Shown in pieces: positions 9,037 through 18,263 of a DNA stretch of 64,000 nucleotides; within the stretch, counting starts at the first letter, position 1, and every line of letters begins with the position of its first letter. The position numbers were made by a program, and so were the translations under genes. The DNA comes from Streptomyces sp. WMMB303 (GTDB lineage: Bacteria; Actinomycetota; Actinomycetes; Streptomycetales; Streptomycetaceae). Below the pieces are notes generated by a model. The model had not been told where the DNA came from. It worked only from the letters and a program-made list of their open reading frames with translations, and made no database searches. The stretch covers positions 3,212,501 to 3,276,500 of the forward strand of contig NZ_JARKIN010000001.1 in assembly GCF_029351045.1 (NCBI RefSeq), in the 5' to 3' direction.

Positions 9037-12000
9037 CCGCGGACCGCGCGGTCGAGACGGAGTTCGGGAACACTCGCGGGCAGTTCCCCGCGCCGTCGGC
9101 GGGCCGCGTCGGCGAACTCGACCGCCGCCGCGTGCCGGCCCGCGAGGTGCAGGATGTAGCCGGCCGTCAGCAGGGCTTGGCCCACCAGATGTTCCGGGAT
9201 GCCGACCTCCAGGCCGAGCCGCAGCGCAGTGGTGATCTTGCGAACGGCCATCCCCGGCGGTTCGACGCCCTCCGAGGCGGTGATCCGGGCATCCAGGATC
9301 CGCAGCATGACGTCGAACATCTCGGGCGGCGAACCGACCGTGGCGTGCTCCTCGGCCTGCCCGTGGAGCGCCCGGGCCGAGACGAGATCCCCGCCCTCGG
9401 CGGCGGCGACCGCGCGGAGGAAGACACCGAGCGTCAGCGCATCCCGGATGCCCAGGCGTTCGGCCTCCGCGACGGCGCGCTGTGCGAGCCGGTCGGCCTG
9501 CCCCGTGTCACCGCGCCGGAACCACACGTCGGCGATGCGGGCGAGCAGCAGCGGCACCTCGGTGAGGGCGCCGAGCTGCTCCGCGTATCGCAGGGCGTTC
9601 TCGAAGTCCGTCCTGGCGTCGTCGTAGCGCCCCTCCTGGAGGGCGGTCTCCGCGCGCAGTCCGCACAACTGACTCAGCAGCCAGCGGTCGCCGGTGCTCT
9701 CGGCGAGGGCTCCGATCTCGGGCAGGTCGTCGTGGGTGAGGGACAGCCCGCCGGGGCGGTCGATCCGCACGTGGGCGCGGAAGAGCAGTGCCACGGCCAG
9801 CCCCCACGGCTCGCTGTGGCGGCGGCAGTTGGCGACCGCGAGGTCCATCAGCGGGGCCACGGCCTTGTTGCCGTCGACGAGGTAGCCGGTGAAGGGCCAG
9901 AACATGCCGGGGAAGCGGGCGGCCGCAGGGCCCGGCTTTCTGAAGGTGGCGAGCAGTTCCTCGGCGACGGCGCGGTGGTGGGGGTCGGAGAGCAGCGTCT
10001 GGGTGTGGTGCTCGGACAGCAGGAAGTAGTCCAGCAGTTGCAGCTCCCGGCGGAGCATCTCCTCCTCCGGGCCGCGCTCCTCCGCGGCGGCGGGGAGCAG
10101 CGCCAGCACGGATTCGACCCAATGCGCGCCCTCGTCGCGGTAGTTGCGCAGCCACCAGAACCAGCCTGCGGCGCGGGCGAACGCAACGGCGGTCTCCCGG
10201 TCCCCGCGGCTGAGCGAGCGGCGCAGTGCGGCACGGATGTTGTCCAGGTCGGCCTCCACCCTGGGCAGCCAGGAGAGCTGTTCGGCGGAGCGGAGGCGGG
10301 GTTCGGCCGCCTCGGCGAAGCGGAGGAGCTGGGCCGTGTGCCGCGCCTCGGCCGCGCGGCGTTCGGCGGGATGCTCGGCGGCGCGCTCGCGGGCGTAGTC
10401 GTGGATCGTCTCCAGCATGCGGTAGCGCATACCGGTGCCGCACTGTTCGGGTGGCTGGTCGGCGACGAGGAGGGACTTGTCCACCAGGGCGGAGAGCAGG
10501 TCGAGTACCTCCTCCGGACAGATCCGCGGAGCAGCGGACCATCCGGTGTCCTCTTCCGGTACACGCGGGGCGGACGCCGGTACGCGCGGGGCGTCCTCGG
10601 CCGGCTCGACGCTGCACGCCGGCGGCTCGGCATCGCGCACCGGAGGTCCGGCCCCGTGCGAGGCGGGAGGAGCGCCTCCCGCCCCCGCCGGAGTCCGGCA
10701 GTCCGCAGCGGCCCCGGGGCGCCCCTCGGTGGCCCCGGGCGGCCCGTCGCCGGTCGCCGCTGCCGCTTGGGCGGGCCCGGATGCGCCGCCGTCGGCCGGC
10801 GGCGCCTCTGCCGCCGCCGCTGGTACGCCGTCCGCGGCCGGCGGCATACGCCCCGCGCAGACGTGTTCTGCGGCAGAGAGGGTGCAGCCGCCCGCGAAGA
10901 CGGACAGCCGGCGTACGACGGCGCGCTCGCGCTCGTCCAGCAGGTCCCAGGACCAGTCGACCACCGCGCGAAGGGTCTGCTGCCGCGGCAGTACGGTGCG
11001 GCTTCCGTTGGTCAGCAGCCGGAAGCGGTCGTCGAGCCGGCCGGCGATCTGACGCGGGGTGAGCGACCGCAGCCGGGCCGCGGCGAGTTCGATCGCCAGC
11101 GGCAGCCCGTCGAGGCGTCGGCAGATCTCGGCAACCGCGTCCGGGTCCGCGCTCGGCCGGAAGCCCGGGCGGGCCGCGGCGGCGCGGTCGGCGAACAGCC
11201 GGTGGGCGGACGCCGGCGGCAGCGGCTCGACCGGACGTACCGTCTCGCCCTGCACGTCCAGGCGTTCGCGGCTGGTGCTCAGCACCGTCAGACCAGGGCA
11301 GTGGGCCAGCAGCGTCTCGGCGAGACCGGCGGCGGCGTGGACGACGTGCTCGCAGTTGTCGAGTACGACCAGCAGACGGCGCTGCTCCAGATGCTCGACC
11401 AGCAGGGCTGTCGGATCCTTCTCACCGGCCGGCGGTCGGGCGCTCTCGGTCGCTGCGCTGGACAGCGAGGTCACCCGGCGGCCGAGGGCGCTGAGTACGG
11501 CGCCGGGGACCGACGCGGGGTGGTCGAGCGAGGCGAGCTCCACCAGCCAGGCACCGTCGGGATATGTCGCCGGATCAGCGGCGGCCGCGGTCGCGGCGAC
11601 CTGTTCGGCCAGCCGCGTCTTGCCCGCACCGCCCGGTCCGATCAGGGTGACGAGCCGGGCCGCGTCGAGGTCGGAGCGGATCGCGGCGATGTCGGCCCCG
11701 CGTCCCACGAAACTGGTCAGCCGGGACCGGAGATTGCCGGGCGGAGCCGTACCGGGAGCCGGAACCGAGCCGGGGGCCGGGGCCCGGCCGCGGGCCGCGG
11801 CCGGGCCGGTCCGTGGGCCGGTCCGTGGGCCGGTCCGCGGGCCGGCGGCCGGCTGCCGGGCGGAGTCCGGCCCCCTGCCGTCCCGCGCTGCCGCGACACC
11901 GTACGGAGCGTTCGGAGCCTCCGGAGGGGCAGCCCCCGAAGCCGGCCCCGGGCCCGTCCCCCGGGCACCCGGGGGACGCCGGATGCCCGGCCCGGGCGGC

Positions 12001-12755
12001 TCCTCGTCGGTACCGGCGGAGAGCAGTTCGAGGTGCAGCGCGCGCAGTTCGTGGCCCGGGTCGGCACCGAGGCGGGCGGCCATGTCCCGGCGTACGGACT
12101 CGTAGGCGGCCAGCGCCTCCGCCGGGCGGCCGCTCTCGTGCAGCGCCCGCAGGTAGAGCGTCTGCAACGGCTCGTCGAGCGGGCGTTCGGGGGCGAGTTC
12201 GCGCAGCTCGGGAAGGACCCGCTCGGCGCGGCCCAGGGCGAGGTCGGCCGTGAGGCGGCGCAGCAGCGCGGTGTGCCGCAGCGCCTCGGCGCGGGCTGCG
12301 GCGGAGGCCCCGTCCGGCAGGTCGGCCACGGCGGGGCCCCGCCACAGCGCGAGCCCCTCGCGGAGCACGGCGGCGGCCCGCTCGGGCTCGCCCGCCGCCA
12401 GGGCGCGCTCTCCTTCGGCGGCCAGCGCTTCGAAGCGCACCAGGTCGACGTCGTCCCGCTCCGGGTCGATCCGGAGCCGGTAGCCGCCCGGCAGCGACTC
12501 GACGGCGTCCTTGCCGAGGGACCGGCGCAGCCTGCTGACCAGTGCCTGCAGCGCGGCCGGAGCGTTCTCCGGCCGCGCTTCGGGCGACACGTCCGCCCAC
12601 ACCTCGTCGATCAGCGTGTCCTGGGAGGCGGGGGCGCGGTTGCCGGCGCGCAGTGCGAGAGCGGCGAGCAGCGCACGCAGTCGCTGCCCGCCCAGCGGAA
12701 GAGGCCGTCCGGCCTCGTCTCGCGCTTCGCTCGCCCCCAGGATCAGATACCGCAC
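8898..12755 (-). CDS. AfsR-like SARP regulator: BTAD, NTPase and TPR-like region
   Basis: The protein has 1285 residues. The N-terminus has an OmpR-type winged HTH and a BTAD (LRALLAALALRAGNRAPAS, VSRLRRSLGKDAVESLPGGYRL, LRALHESGRPAEALAAYESVRR), together residues 1 to about 250. A Pro/Gly linker with GPRT repeats follows. The NTPase has Walker A GPGGAGKT at 373-380 and LLVVLDNCEHVV as Walker B. Residues about 640-750 are an Ala/Pro/Gly insert unusual for the family. The C-terminal third is helical and repeat-like. AfsR-type SARPs activate secondary-metabolism promoters. It neighbours the asparagine-synthase-like gene (13033-15321), transcribed in the same direction. No biosynthetic cluster is visible, so the target is open. 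Confidence 0.87.
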   Translation of the reverse strand: MRYLILGASEARDEAGRPLPLGGQRLRALLAALALRAGNRAPASQDTLIDEVWADVSPEARPENAPAALQALVSRLRRSLGKDAVESLPGGYRLRIDPERDDVDLVRFEALAAEGERALAAGEPERAAAVLREGLALWRGPAVADLPDGASAAARAEALRHTALLRRLTADLALGRAERVLPELRELAPERPLDEPLQTLYLRALHESGRPAEALAAYESVRRDMAARLGADPGHELRALHLELLSAGTDEEPPGPGIRRPPGARGTGPGPASGAAPPEAPNAPYGVAAARDGRGPDSARQPAAGPRTGPRTGPRTGPAAARGRAPAPGSVPAPGTAPPGNLRSRLTSFVGRGADIAAIRSDLDAARLVTLIGPGGAGKTRLAEQVAATAAAADPATYPDGAWLVELASLDHPASVPGAVLSALGRRVTSLSSAATESARPPAGEKDPTALLVEHLEQRRLLVVLDNCEHVVHAAAGLAETLLAHCPGLTVLSTSRERLDVQGETVRPVEPLPPASAHRLFADRAAAARPGFRPSADPDAVAEICRRLDGLPLAIELAAARLRSLTPRQIAGRLDDRFRLLTNGSRTVLPRQQTLRAVVDWSWDLLDERERAVVRRLSVFAGGCTLSAAEHVCAGRMPPAADGVPAAAAEAPPADGGASGPAQAAAATGDGPPGATEGRPGAAADCRTPAGAGGAPPASHGAGPPVRDAEPPACSVEPAEDAPRVPASAPRVPEEDTGWSAAPRICPEEVLDLLSALVDKSLLVADQPPEQCGTGMRYRMLETIHDYARERAAEHPAERRAAEARHTAQLLRFAEAAEPRLRSAEQLSWLPRVEADLDNIRAALRRSLSRGDRETAVAFARAAGWFWWLRNYRDEGAHWVESVLALLPAAAEERGPEEEMLRRELQLLDYFLLSEHHTQTLLSDPHHRAVAEELLATFRKPGPAAARFPGMFWPFTGYLVDGNKAVAPLMDLAVANCRRHSEPWGLAVALLFRAHVRIDRPGGLSLTHDDLPEIGALAESTGDRWLLSQLCGLRAETALQEGRYDDARTDFENALRYAEQLGALTEVPLLLARIADVWFRRGDTGQADRLAQRAVAEAERLGIRDALTLGVFLRAVAAAEGGDLVSARALHGQAEEHATVGSPPEMFDVMLRILDARITASEGVEPPGMAVRKITTALRLGLEVGIPEHLVGQALLTAGYILHLAGRHAAAVEFADAARRRRGELPASVPELRLDRAVRGYSPVGGTAARRPPLTGVRAVERLEELCGQFGADSSTEAAPPTVAG

Positions 12756-12878
12756 GGGCCCATTGTCCCTGTCGGGGCCGAACCGCCGGATGCATTTTCC
12801 GTGCGGAGCCCTGTTCCTTCGGCAGGACCGTCCGGGGCGGGTGTGCGGAGCGCCGAAGCGGACCGTGCGCCGATCGGA

Positions 12879-12908
12879 GCCGCTGCGGTCGGGGCCGCTG
12901 CGGTCGGG
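12879..12908. repeat. 15-bp tandem repeat, two copies
   Basis: GCCGCTGCGGTCGGG is repeated exactly at 12879-12893 and 12894-12908, followed by a partial third copy. It lies in the 277-bp gap upstream of the SARP gene. Confidence 0.7.
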
Positions 12909-13032
12909 GCCGGTCGCTCACGGCAGTTGCCGGGCGGCCCCGCGGTCGCCGGGCGGCGCGTGGTCCCGCGGTGGGCGGGAGGCGGCACCCACCGGGTGGA
13001 CGGGGGGCGAGCGCCGGTGGCCGGGAGGGGCG

Positions 13033-15321
13033 TCATGCTCCGGTGGGCGGGAGGATCCGTTCGTAGCGGCCGTCCGGGTGGACGCCCGCGGCGGCGGCGC
13101 GGTGGCGGGGCGCGGCCGAGCCCGTCCAGCAGGTGCCGCGCCGGGCCAGCAGCCGGCCCAGCCACAGCTCCATGGAGACCAGGTCGGCGACGCCTTCCAC
13201 GGGCAACTGCTCGCCCCGCGCCACCCGCTGCACGGCCTGGCGTACGACCCGGGCCTCCACCAGTCCGGCCTCGGCCAGCAGCGGTGCCCGGAAGAGCTCC
13301 AGCAGGTGCTCGGCGGCCAGGCGTACCCCCGCGCGCAGGGCGGCGTGGTGCGTGCCGTGGGTGGGGGCGCCCCAGCCGGGCGGGAGTTCGTGCACGCCCG
13401 CGCCCGCGAGTGCGGCCCGCAGTATCGAACCGCGTGCCTCCGGGCGCACCCGGAGCGCTTCGGGAAGTTCCCGGGCCGCACGGACGACTTGGTTGTCGAA
13501 GAAGGGGGCGTGCAGTCGCTGGCCACGGATCTCCACCGCCTGTTCGAGGACCCGGTGGTCGGCGGCGGCGCGGGTGAGCGCGGCCCGGGCCCGCCGTTCG
13601 CCGGGGCGTTCGACGGAGGGGCGGGCCTGCGCCGCGCCCTCCAGCCGCAGTGACACCTCCGCCAGGGCCTCGCCGGTGAGCCAGCGCGCGGCCGGCCCGG
13701 GGCGGCACCAGGTGAGTGCGGCGACGGAGGCGTCCACGGCGCTCTCGCCGCCCTCGGGGTACGGCGCGAAGGCGGCGGCGGTGAAGGCGCTGTCGCGCAG
13801 CAGCGCCGCCGCCTCCGTCACCCCGTCGCGGTAGGAGGTGCGGGCCAGCCTGCGCGCCGCGCGGTAGATGGTGACGGGTACCAGCAGGGAGCGGCCCGCG
13901 GCCTGCCCGCCGCTCTGTCCCTCGGCGCGGGCCAGCGCGGCGACGGGCCGCACCAGATGGCGGCGGCGCCGGTCCAGCAGCAGGTCCGCCAGCCGCGCCG
14001 GGTGCGCGTCGACGACCTGGCGGGCGCCGGAGCCGAGGAAGTGGTCCGAGCTGCCGGCGGAGAGCCGGCCGCGGTGGCGTTCCGCGGTCACCAGCGAGGG
14101 GCCCGGCTCGTCGGTGAGGGGGCCGCCGGTCAAGTCCGCGTAGGGCAGCGCATCCTGGCCGCCGGTCACCACGACGTGCCGCAGCCGGGGGTTCTCCGCG
14201 ATGCTGTGCGCCCGCTCCAGCTCGGCGAGGTGGCTGTCGGCGCCTGCGGAGTCGGTCGGGCCGGCGGTGCGGTCCGCCAGGGTGAGGTCGTTGAAGGTGA
14301 CGGCCAGCAGCCGCTCTCCCGCTTCGGCCGCACCCGAGCCGAGGACGGTCCCGGGTGTGCCGGGCAGTCCGGCGGCGAGCAGGGCCAGGGTTCCGGAGGC
14401 GGGTCCTCCGGAGAGGTCGGCGCCGACTCCGGGGGCCGGGCCGCCGCGTGCCCGCTGCCGGTCGGCGGGGCCCATGCCGGGCACCGGGCCCGGATCGCGT
14501 GCGTCGGGGTCGTGTCCGGCGGCGTGGCGGGGTGCGGTGAGCCGGGCGCGTACGGCCTCCACGAGCGCGTCCCGCACGCCCGCGACCGCGGTCTCCGGGT
14601 CGACGGGCGGGGCGCCGACGACCAGCGAGCCGGAGGTCTCGTAGCCGGCGATCTCGCGACTGCCGCCGTCCCGGACGATCAGCGCGTGCCCCGGCGGGAC
14701 TCTGCGTACGCCGCGGAAGGGCGTGCCGTCGCCGAGCGCCTCGGGCGCTTCCGGGCAGGCCAGTTGGACGGCCAGGTGGCCGAAGTCCAGTTCGGCTTCG
14801 ATCAGGTCGGCGAGCGGGAGGGCGGCTGTCGCGTAGGCGGTCCCGCCGGCCCAGGGCGCGTGGAAGACGGGCCGGGCGCCTGCGAGGTCGGCGGCCACCG
14901 TGACGCGGCGGCCCACGGAGGCGACGGCGGTGTAGCTGCCGGGCCACGCGGTCAGGTGGCGGAAGGCTCCGCCGCGTGCGGCGATCAGTCCGGCCCGCAG
15001 TTCGTCGTCGTCGGCGCCGCAGCAGCCCAGTACCGCGAGCCGGTTGCCCGGCTCGGACTCGACGACGCGGATCTCGTCGGGCCGCCAGTCGCCGACGGCC
15101 CACAGCGGATCGGGGCCACCCCAGAGCACGTGGGCGCCGATGGGCCGGAGGGTGCCGTCCTGGCCGTCGGGTACGTGCGCGGTGTGCGGGGCCGGCCCGG
15201 CGGGACCGTACCCGTCGGGACCGGCGAAACCGTACCCGCCGCGGCCGTTGGCGGTGCGGACGGGGCCGCGGCGGCCGTCGGGGGTTGCCGTGGCGCTGCT
15301 CCACCCCACCAACCAACGCAT
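13033..15321 (-). CDS. Asparagine-synthase-like protein (lasso-cyclase type, no glutaminase Cys)
   Basis: The start at ATG 15321 (MRWLVGWSS) is chosen because the longer frame upstream has random composition; it gives 762 residues. The N-terminal half looks like a degenerate Ntn glutaminase domain, but position 2 is Arg, not the nucleophilic Cys of true AsnB. The synthetase half keeps the pyrophosphate loop SGGPASG (family SGGxDS), DHFLGSGARQ and a helical C-terminus. Relatives without the glutaminase Cys include beta-lactam synthetases and lasso-peptide cyclases, which adenylate a carboxylate and form an amide intramolecularly. No PqqD-like, transglutaminase-like or precursor gene was found nearby, so this is an orphan. 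It lies upstream of the SARP gene on the same strand. Confidence 0.75.
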   Translation of the reverse strand: MRWLVGWSSATATPDGRRGPVRTANGRGGYGFAGPDGYGPAGPAPHTAHVPDGQDGTLRPIGAHVLWGGPDPLWAVGDWRPDEIRVVESEPGNRLAVLGCCGADDDELRAGLIAARGGAFRHLTAWPGSYTAVASVGRRVTVAADLAGARPVFHAPWAGGTAYATAALPLADLIEAELDFGHLAVQLACPEAPEALGDGTPFRGVRRVPPGHALIVRDGGSREIAGYETSGSLVVGAPPVDPETAVAGVRDALVEAVRARLTAPRHAAGHDPDARDPGPVPGMGPADRQRARGGPAPGVGADLSGGPASGTLALLAAGLPGTPGTVLGSGAAEAGERLLAVTFNDLTLADRTAGPTDSAGADSHLAELERAHSIAENPRLRHVVVTGGQDALPYADLTGGPLTDEPGPSLVTAERHRGRLSAGSSDHFLGSGARQVVDAHPARLADLLLDRRRRHLVRPVAALARAEGQSGGQAAGRSLLVPVTIYRAARRLARTSYRDGVTEAAALLRDSAFTAAAFAPYPEGGESAVDASVAALTWCRPGPAARWLTGEALAEVSLRLEGAAQARPSVERPGERRARAALTRAAADHRVLEQAVEIRGQRLHAPFFDNQVVRAARELPEALRVRPEARGSILRAALAGAGVHELPPGWGAPTHGTHHAALRAGVRLAAEHLLELFRAPLLAEAGLVEARVVRQAVQRVARGEQLPVEGVADLVSMELWLGRLLARRGTCWTGSAAPRHRAAAAGVHPDGRYERILPPTGA

Positions 15322-16650
15322 CGCCGCCCTGCTTTCGCGTCGCTCCGCTGTGTGCCCCGGCGCGCGGGCGGCCTCGCCCCGCCGCGCGGGGCGCCCGGTG
15401 CGGATGCCCTGCGCCGGAGAAGCCGCTGTCGATGCGGCCGGGGCAGCCGCTGCTGTTGCGGCCATGGTGCCATGAGAGTGGCGCGCGGGCGGCGTGCGAG
15501 GGGCGCAGACCTCGGCGCATCCGGTCGCGGCTTCGCGCCGTGCGGCGTCCTCGGGTGCGCTCGGAACCTCCGGGCACCGGGCGGCATATACCTCCGGCGT
15601 GCCCGCCCGGCACCGCACACGCGACCGATGTCATTCGGCCAAATATGAACGGCTGCGGCAGTCCGGCGGAACCTTTCCTGACGCTCCGCCGCGCAACCCC
15701 GAACGGACGGCGTACCGGGGACACCAGGGGCGAGCCCGGGAGCCCCACGCGATCCGCACAGGACGTGCGCGCAGGGCGCACGGACCCGTCGCACACGCGG
15801 GGCACAGAATCGCTGGAGGGGGCACACGATCACCGGTGACTCCGGCCGGCCGCGTACCCGAACGGCGACCGCGGCGCGACCGGCACCCCGCACAGCGGCC
15901 GGCTCCGGCCGCCGCCGCCACCCGGCATCCGGCAGGTGCGTCGGGCCGCCGCGCGGCGCCACCGGGCGGCGGCCCGGCGCAGCCCGCGAGAGAGTCCGGC
16001 AGGGCGCGGCGCACCGCGCGGCACACCGCAGCGGGCCTCGGACAGCAGGGGCGCTTCGGTGGAAAGCCCATGTCCGGGCAGGTATGCCGGGACTGCCGCA
16101 CAGGCTCACCGGGGACGTCGTGCGGGGCGACCGCTTCGCTGCTCCGCGCCACCGGTCCGGCCGGCTCCCGGTACCGGGACGCCGCCCGGGCGCCGTCCCG
16201 TTGCCGGGCCGGGAAGCGCGTCGCGCGCCTCCCGGCCCGGACCGCCGCCCGCGGGGAATGAGACGGCGGTGTCCCCCAGCCCACTGATCCCTTGTGCAGC
16301 GGGCCGACCCACGCGACTCCTATCGAACCCCTCCCCTTCCGTGCCGGGCAGGCGCATGCATGGGCGCACGGCCACACGCCAGGAGCACAGCATCGGGCGT
16401 CCCGCAAGACGGCCGTTCCCCGCACGGCGCGCATGATTCCAGCCGCTCCGCGCGGGGCAGTATCGGGATGGCACGTGACCCCTGCACGTACACGCGTACG
16501 GACACATATCTCGCCATCCGGCAGGACGCCTCTTAACGGTCGGGATCCGTCGAACTACGCTGTGTTCCCAATGCTTTCCGCGCCGCGCAGTCGCGGGAGG
16601 GGCCCCGCGTCTCAGCCGCGGGGCGGTCGTCGGTGTGGTCAGGGGTGCGC
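15322..16650. other. 1.3-kb gap without a convincing gene
   Basis: Open frames here (for example 15494-16261 and 15631-16434) have Arg/Pro/Ala-rich random composition and no recognisable domain. On the minus strand GGAGGT followed by ATATG near 15590-15605 looks like a start, but the frame behind it is not protein-like. The right end holds an inverted repeat CGTAC-ACGC-GTACG (16487-16500) and a good promoter for the next gene. Confidence 0.5.
16533..16561 (+). promoter_or_regulatory. Sigma-70-like promoter of the ORF1590-like gene
   Basis: TTAACG (16533-16538) and TACGCT (16556-16561) are separated by 17 bp. Transcription would begin near 16568 and leave a leader of about 83 nt before ATG 16651. 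Confidence 0.5.
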
Positions 16651-18195
16651 ATGTCCAGGGAGTCACGCGGGCCGAATGAGAAGCTCGGCACCGTCCTCGC
16701 CCTCGCAGGGATCAGCAACGCCGGACTCGCCCGACGGGTCAACGACCTGGGGGCCCAGCGCGGCCTCACTCTTCGGTACGACAAGACGTCGGTGGCCCGC
16801 TGGGTGTCGAAGGGGATGGTGCCGCAAGGAGCGGCGCCCCACCTGATCGCCGCTGCCATCGGCAGCAAGCTCGGCCGTCCGGTGCCGCTGCACGAGATCG
16901 GCCTCGCGGACGCCGATCCGACGCCCGAGGTCGGGCTGGCCTTCCCCCGCGACGTCGGGGCCGCCGTCAAGTCGGCCACCGACCTCTACCGCCTCGACCT
17001 GGCGGGGCGGCGCGGCGGTGGCAGCATCTGGCAGTCCCTGGCGGGCTCGTTCGCCGTGAGCGCCTACGCGACTCCCGCGTCGCGCTGGCTCATAACCCCG
17101 GCGGACAGCTCGGTGGCACGCCACCTCGAACTCCTGGAGGGGGCGCCTCCGTCGGCCGACGGCACCGAAGCCGGCCCCGACGCGCCCGCCGAGAGCGGGG
17201 TACGGGAGGGGCAGGACGCACTCGAGGGGCAGGAGGGCCGCGAGGGTGGCGCCGAGGCGGACGAGGTCGGCACCCCGCTGCGGGTCGGCCACACCGACGT
17301 CGCCAAGCTGCGCGAGGCCGCGGACGAGGCGCGTCGCTGGGACTCGAAGTACGGAGGCGGGGACTGGCGTTCGTCGATGGTCCCGGAGTGTCTGCGGGTG
17401 GACGCCGCTCCGCTGCTGCTGGGCGCCTACACGGACGAGGTGGGCCGCTCGCTCTTCGGCGCGACGGCCGAACTGACCCGGCTCGCCGGATGGATGGCGT
17501 TCGACACCGGCCAGCAGGAGGCCGCGCAGCGCTACTACATCCAGGCCCTGCGACTGGCCCGCGCCGCCGCCGACGTTCCGCTGGGCGGCTACGTACTGGC
17601 CTCCATGTCGCTCCAGGCGACCTACCGGGGCTTCGCCGACGAGGGCGTCGACCTCGCGCAGGCCGCGCTGGAGCGCAACCGGGGGCTGGCGACGGCCCGG
17701 ACGATGAGCTTCTTCCAGCTCGTCGAGGCGCGCGCGCACGCGAAGGCGAACGAGGCGCAGGCGTGCGCCGGAGCACTGGCCGCGGCCGAGAGCTGGCTGG
17801 AACGCTCCCGGGAGGGCGACCCCGACCCCTGCTGGCTCGACTTCTACTCCTACGACCGGCTCGCGGCCGACGCCGCCGAGTGCTACCGCGATCTGAAGGC
17901 GCCGCGCCAGGTGCGCCGCTTCACGGAGAAGGCGCTCTCCCAGCCGAAGGAGGAGTTCGTCCGCTCGCACGGACTGCGGCTGGTGGTCTCCGCCGTCGCC
18001 GAGCTGGAATCGGGCAATCTCGACGCGGCCTGCGCCGCCGGGGTCCGCGCCGTGGAGGTCGCGGGACGCATCTCCTCCGCGCGCACCACGGAGTACGTAC
18101 GCGATCTGCTGCACCGGCTGGAGCCCTACGGGGACGAGCCCCGGGTCGCCGAGCTGCGCGAGCGGGCCCGGCCCCTGCTGGTGGCCCCGGCGTGA
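16651..18195 (+). CDS. ORF1590/NsdA-like sporulation-associated regulator
   Basis: The 514-residue protein begins [13 protein letters not shown] and has an N-terminal helix-turn-helix ([21 protein letters not shown] ... SVARWVSKG, residues 15-55). The long helical TPR-like body contains [14 protein letters not shown] and [22 protein letters not shown]. From memory this is the family of S. griseus ORF1590 and the S. coelicolor negative regulator NsdA; the 514-residue size fits the reported 56-kDa form. ORF1590 is also reported to make a shorter form without the HTH. Here an internal ATG at codon 56 (16816), preceded by GAAGGGG, would remove about 6 kDa. A non-conserved Glu/Gly-rich loop lies near residues 165-205. 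LhgO, TrmB and PrsW-like genes follow in the same direction. Confidence 0.75.
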   Translation: MSRESRGPNEKLGTVLALAGISNAGLARRVNDLGAQRGLTLRYDKTSVARWVSKGMVPQGAAPHLIAAAIGSKLGRPVPLHEIGLADADPTPEVGLAFPRDVGAAVKSATDLYRLDLAGRRGGGSIWQSLAGSFAVSAYATPASRWLITPADSSVARHLELLEGAPPSADGTEAGPDAPAESGVREGQDALEGQEGREGGAEADEVGTPLRVGHTDVAKLREAADEARRWDSKYGGGDWRSSMVPECLRVDAAPLLLGAYTDEVGRSLFGATAELTRLAGWMAFDTGQQEAAQRYYIQALRLARAAADVPLGGYVLASMSLQATYRGFADEGVDLAQAALERNRGLATARTMSFFQLVEARAHAKANEAQACAGALAAAESWLERSREGDPDPCWLDFYSYDRLAADAAECYRDLKAPRQVRRFTEKALSQPKEEFVRSHGLRLVVSAVAELESGNLDAACAAGVRAVEVAGRISSARTTEYVRDLLHRLEPYGDEPRVAELRERARPLLVAPA

Positions 18196-18263
18196 GCGGG
18201 CTCCGTACGATGCACGGCATGTGAGGCGGGGAGGCACCTGAGGCGGGGAAGCGGAGGCAGTTC

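Noticed and set aside
8064-13577. 1837-codon open frame on the plus strand
   Set aside because: It is antisense to the SARP gene and runs through other genes, with Arg/Gly/Val-rich random composition and no domain; an artefact of GC bias.
12743-15805. 1020-codon minus-strand frame over the asparagine-synthase-like gene
   Set aside because: Arg/Pro-rich shadow in another frame of a gene with clear motifs.
13033-16650. Lasso-peptide biosynthetic cluster
   Set aside because: Only a cyclase-like protein is present; no precursor-like small ORF with a plausible core, no PqqD-like or transglutaminase-like gene.
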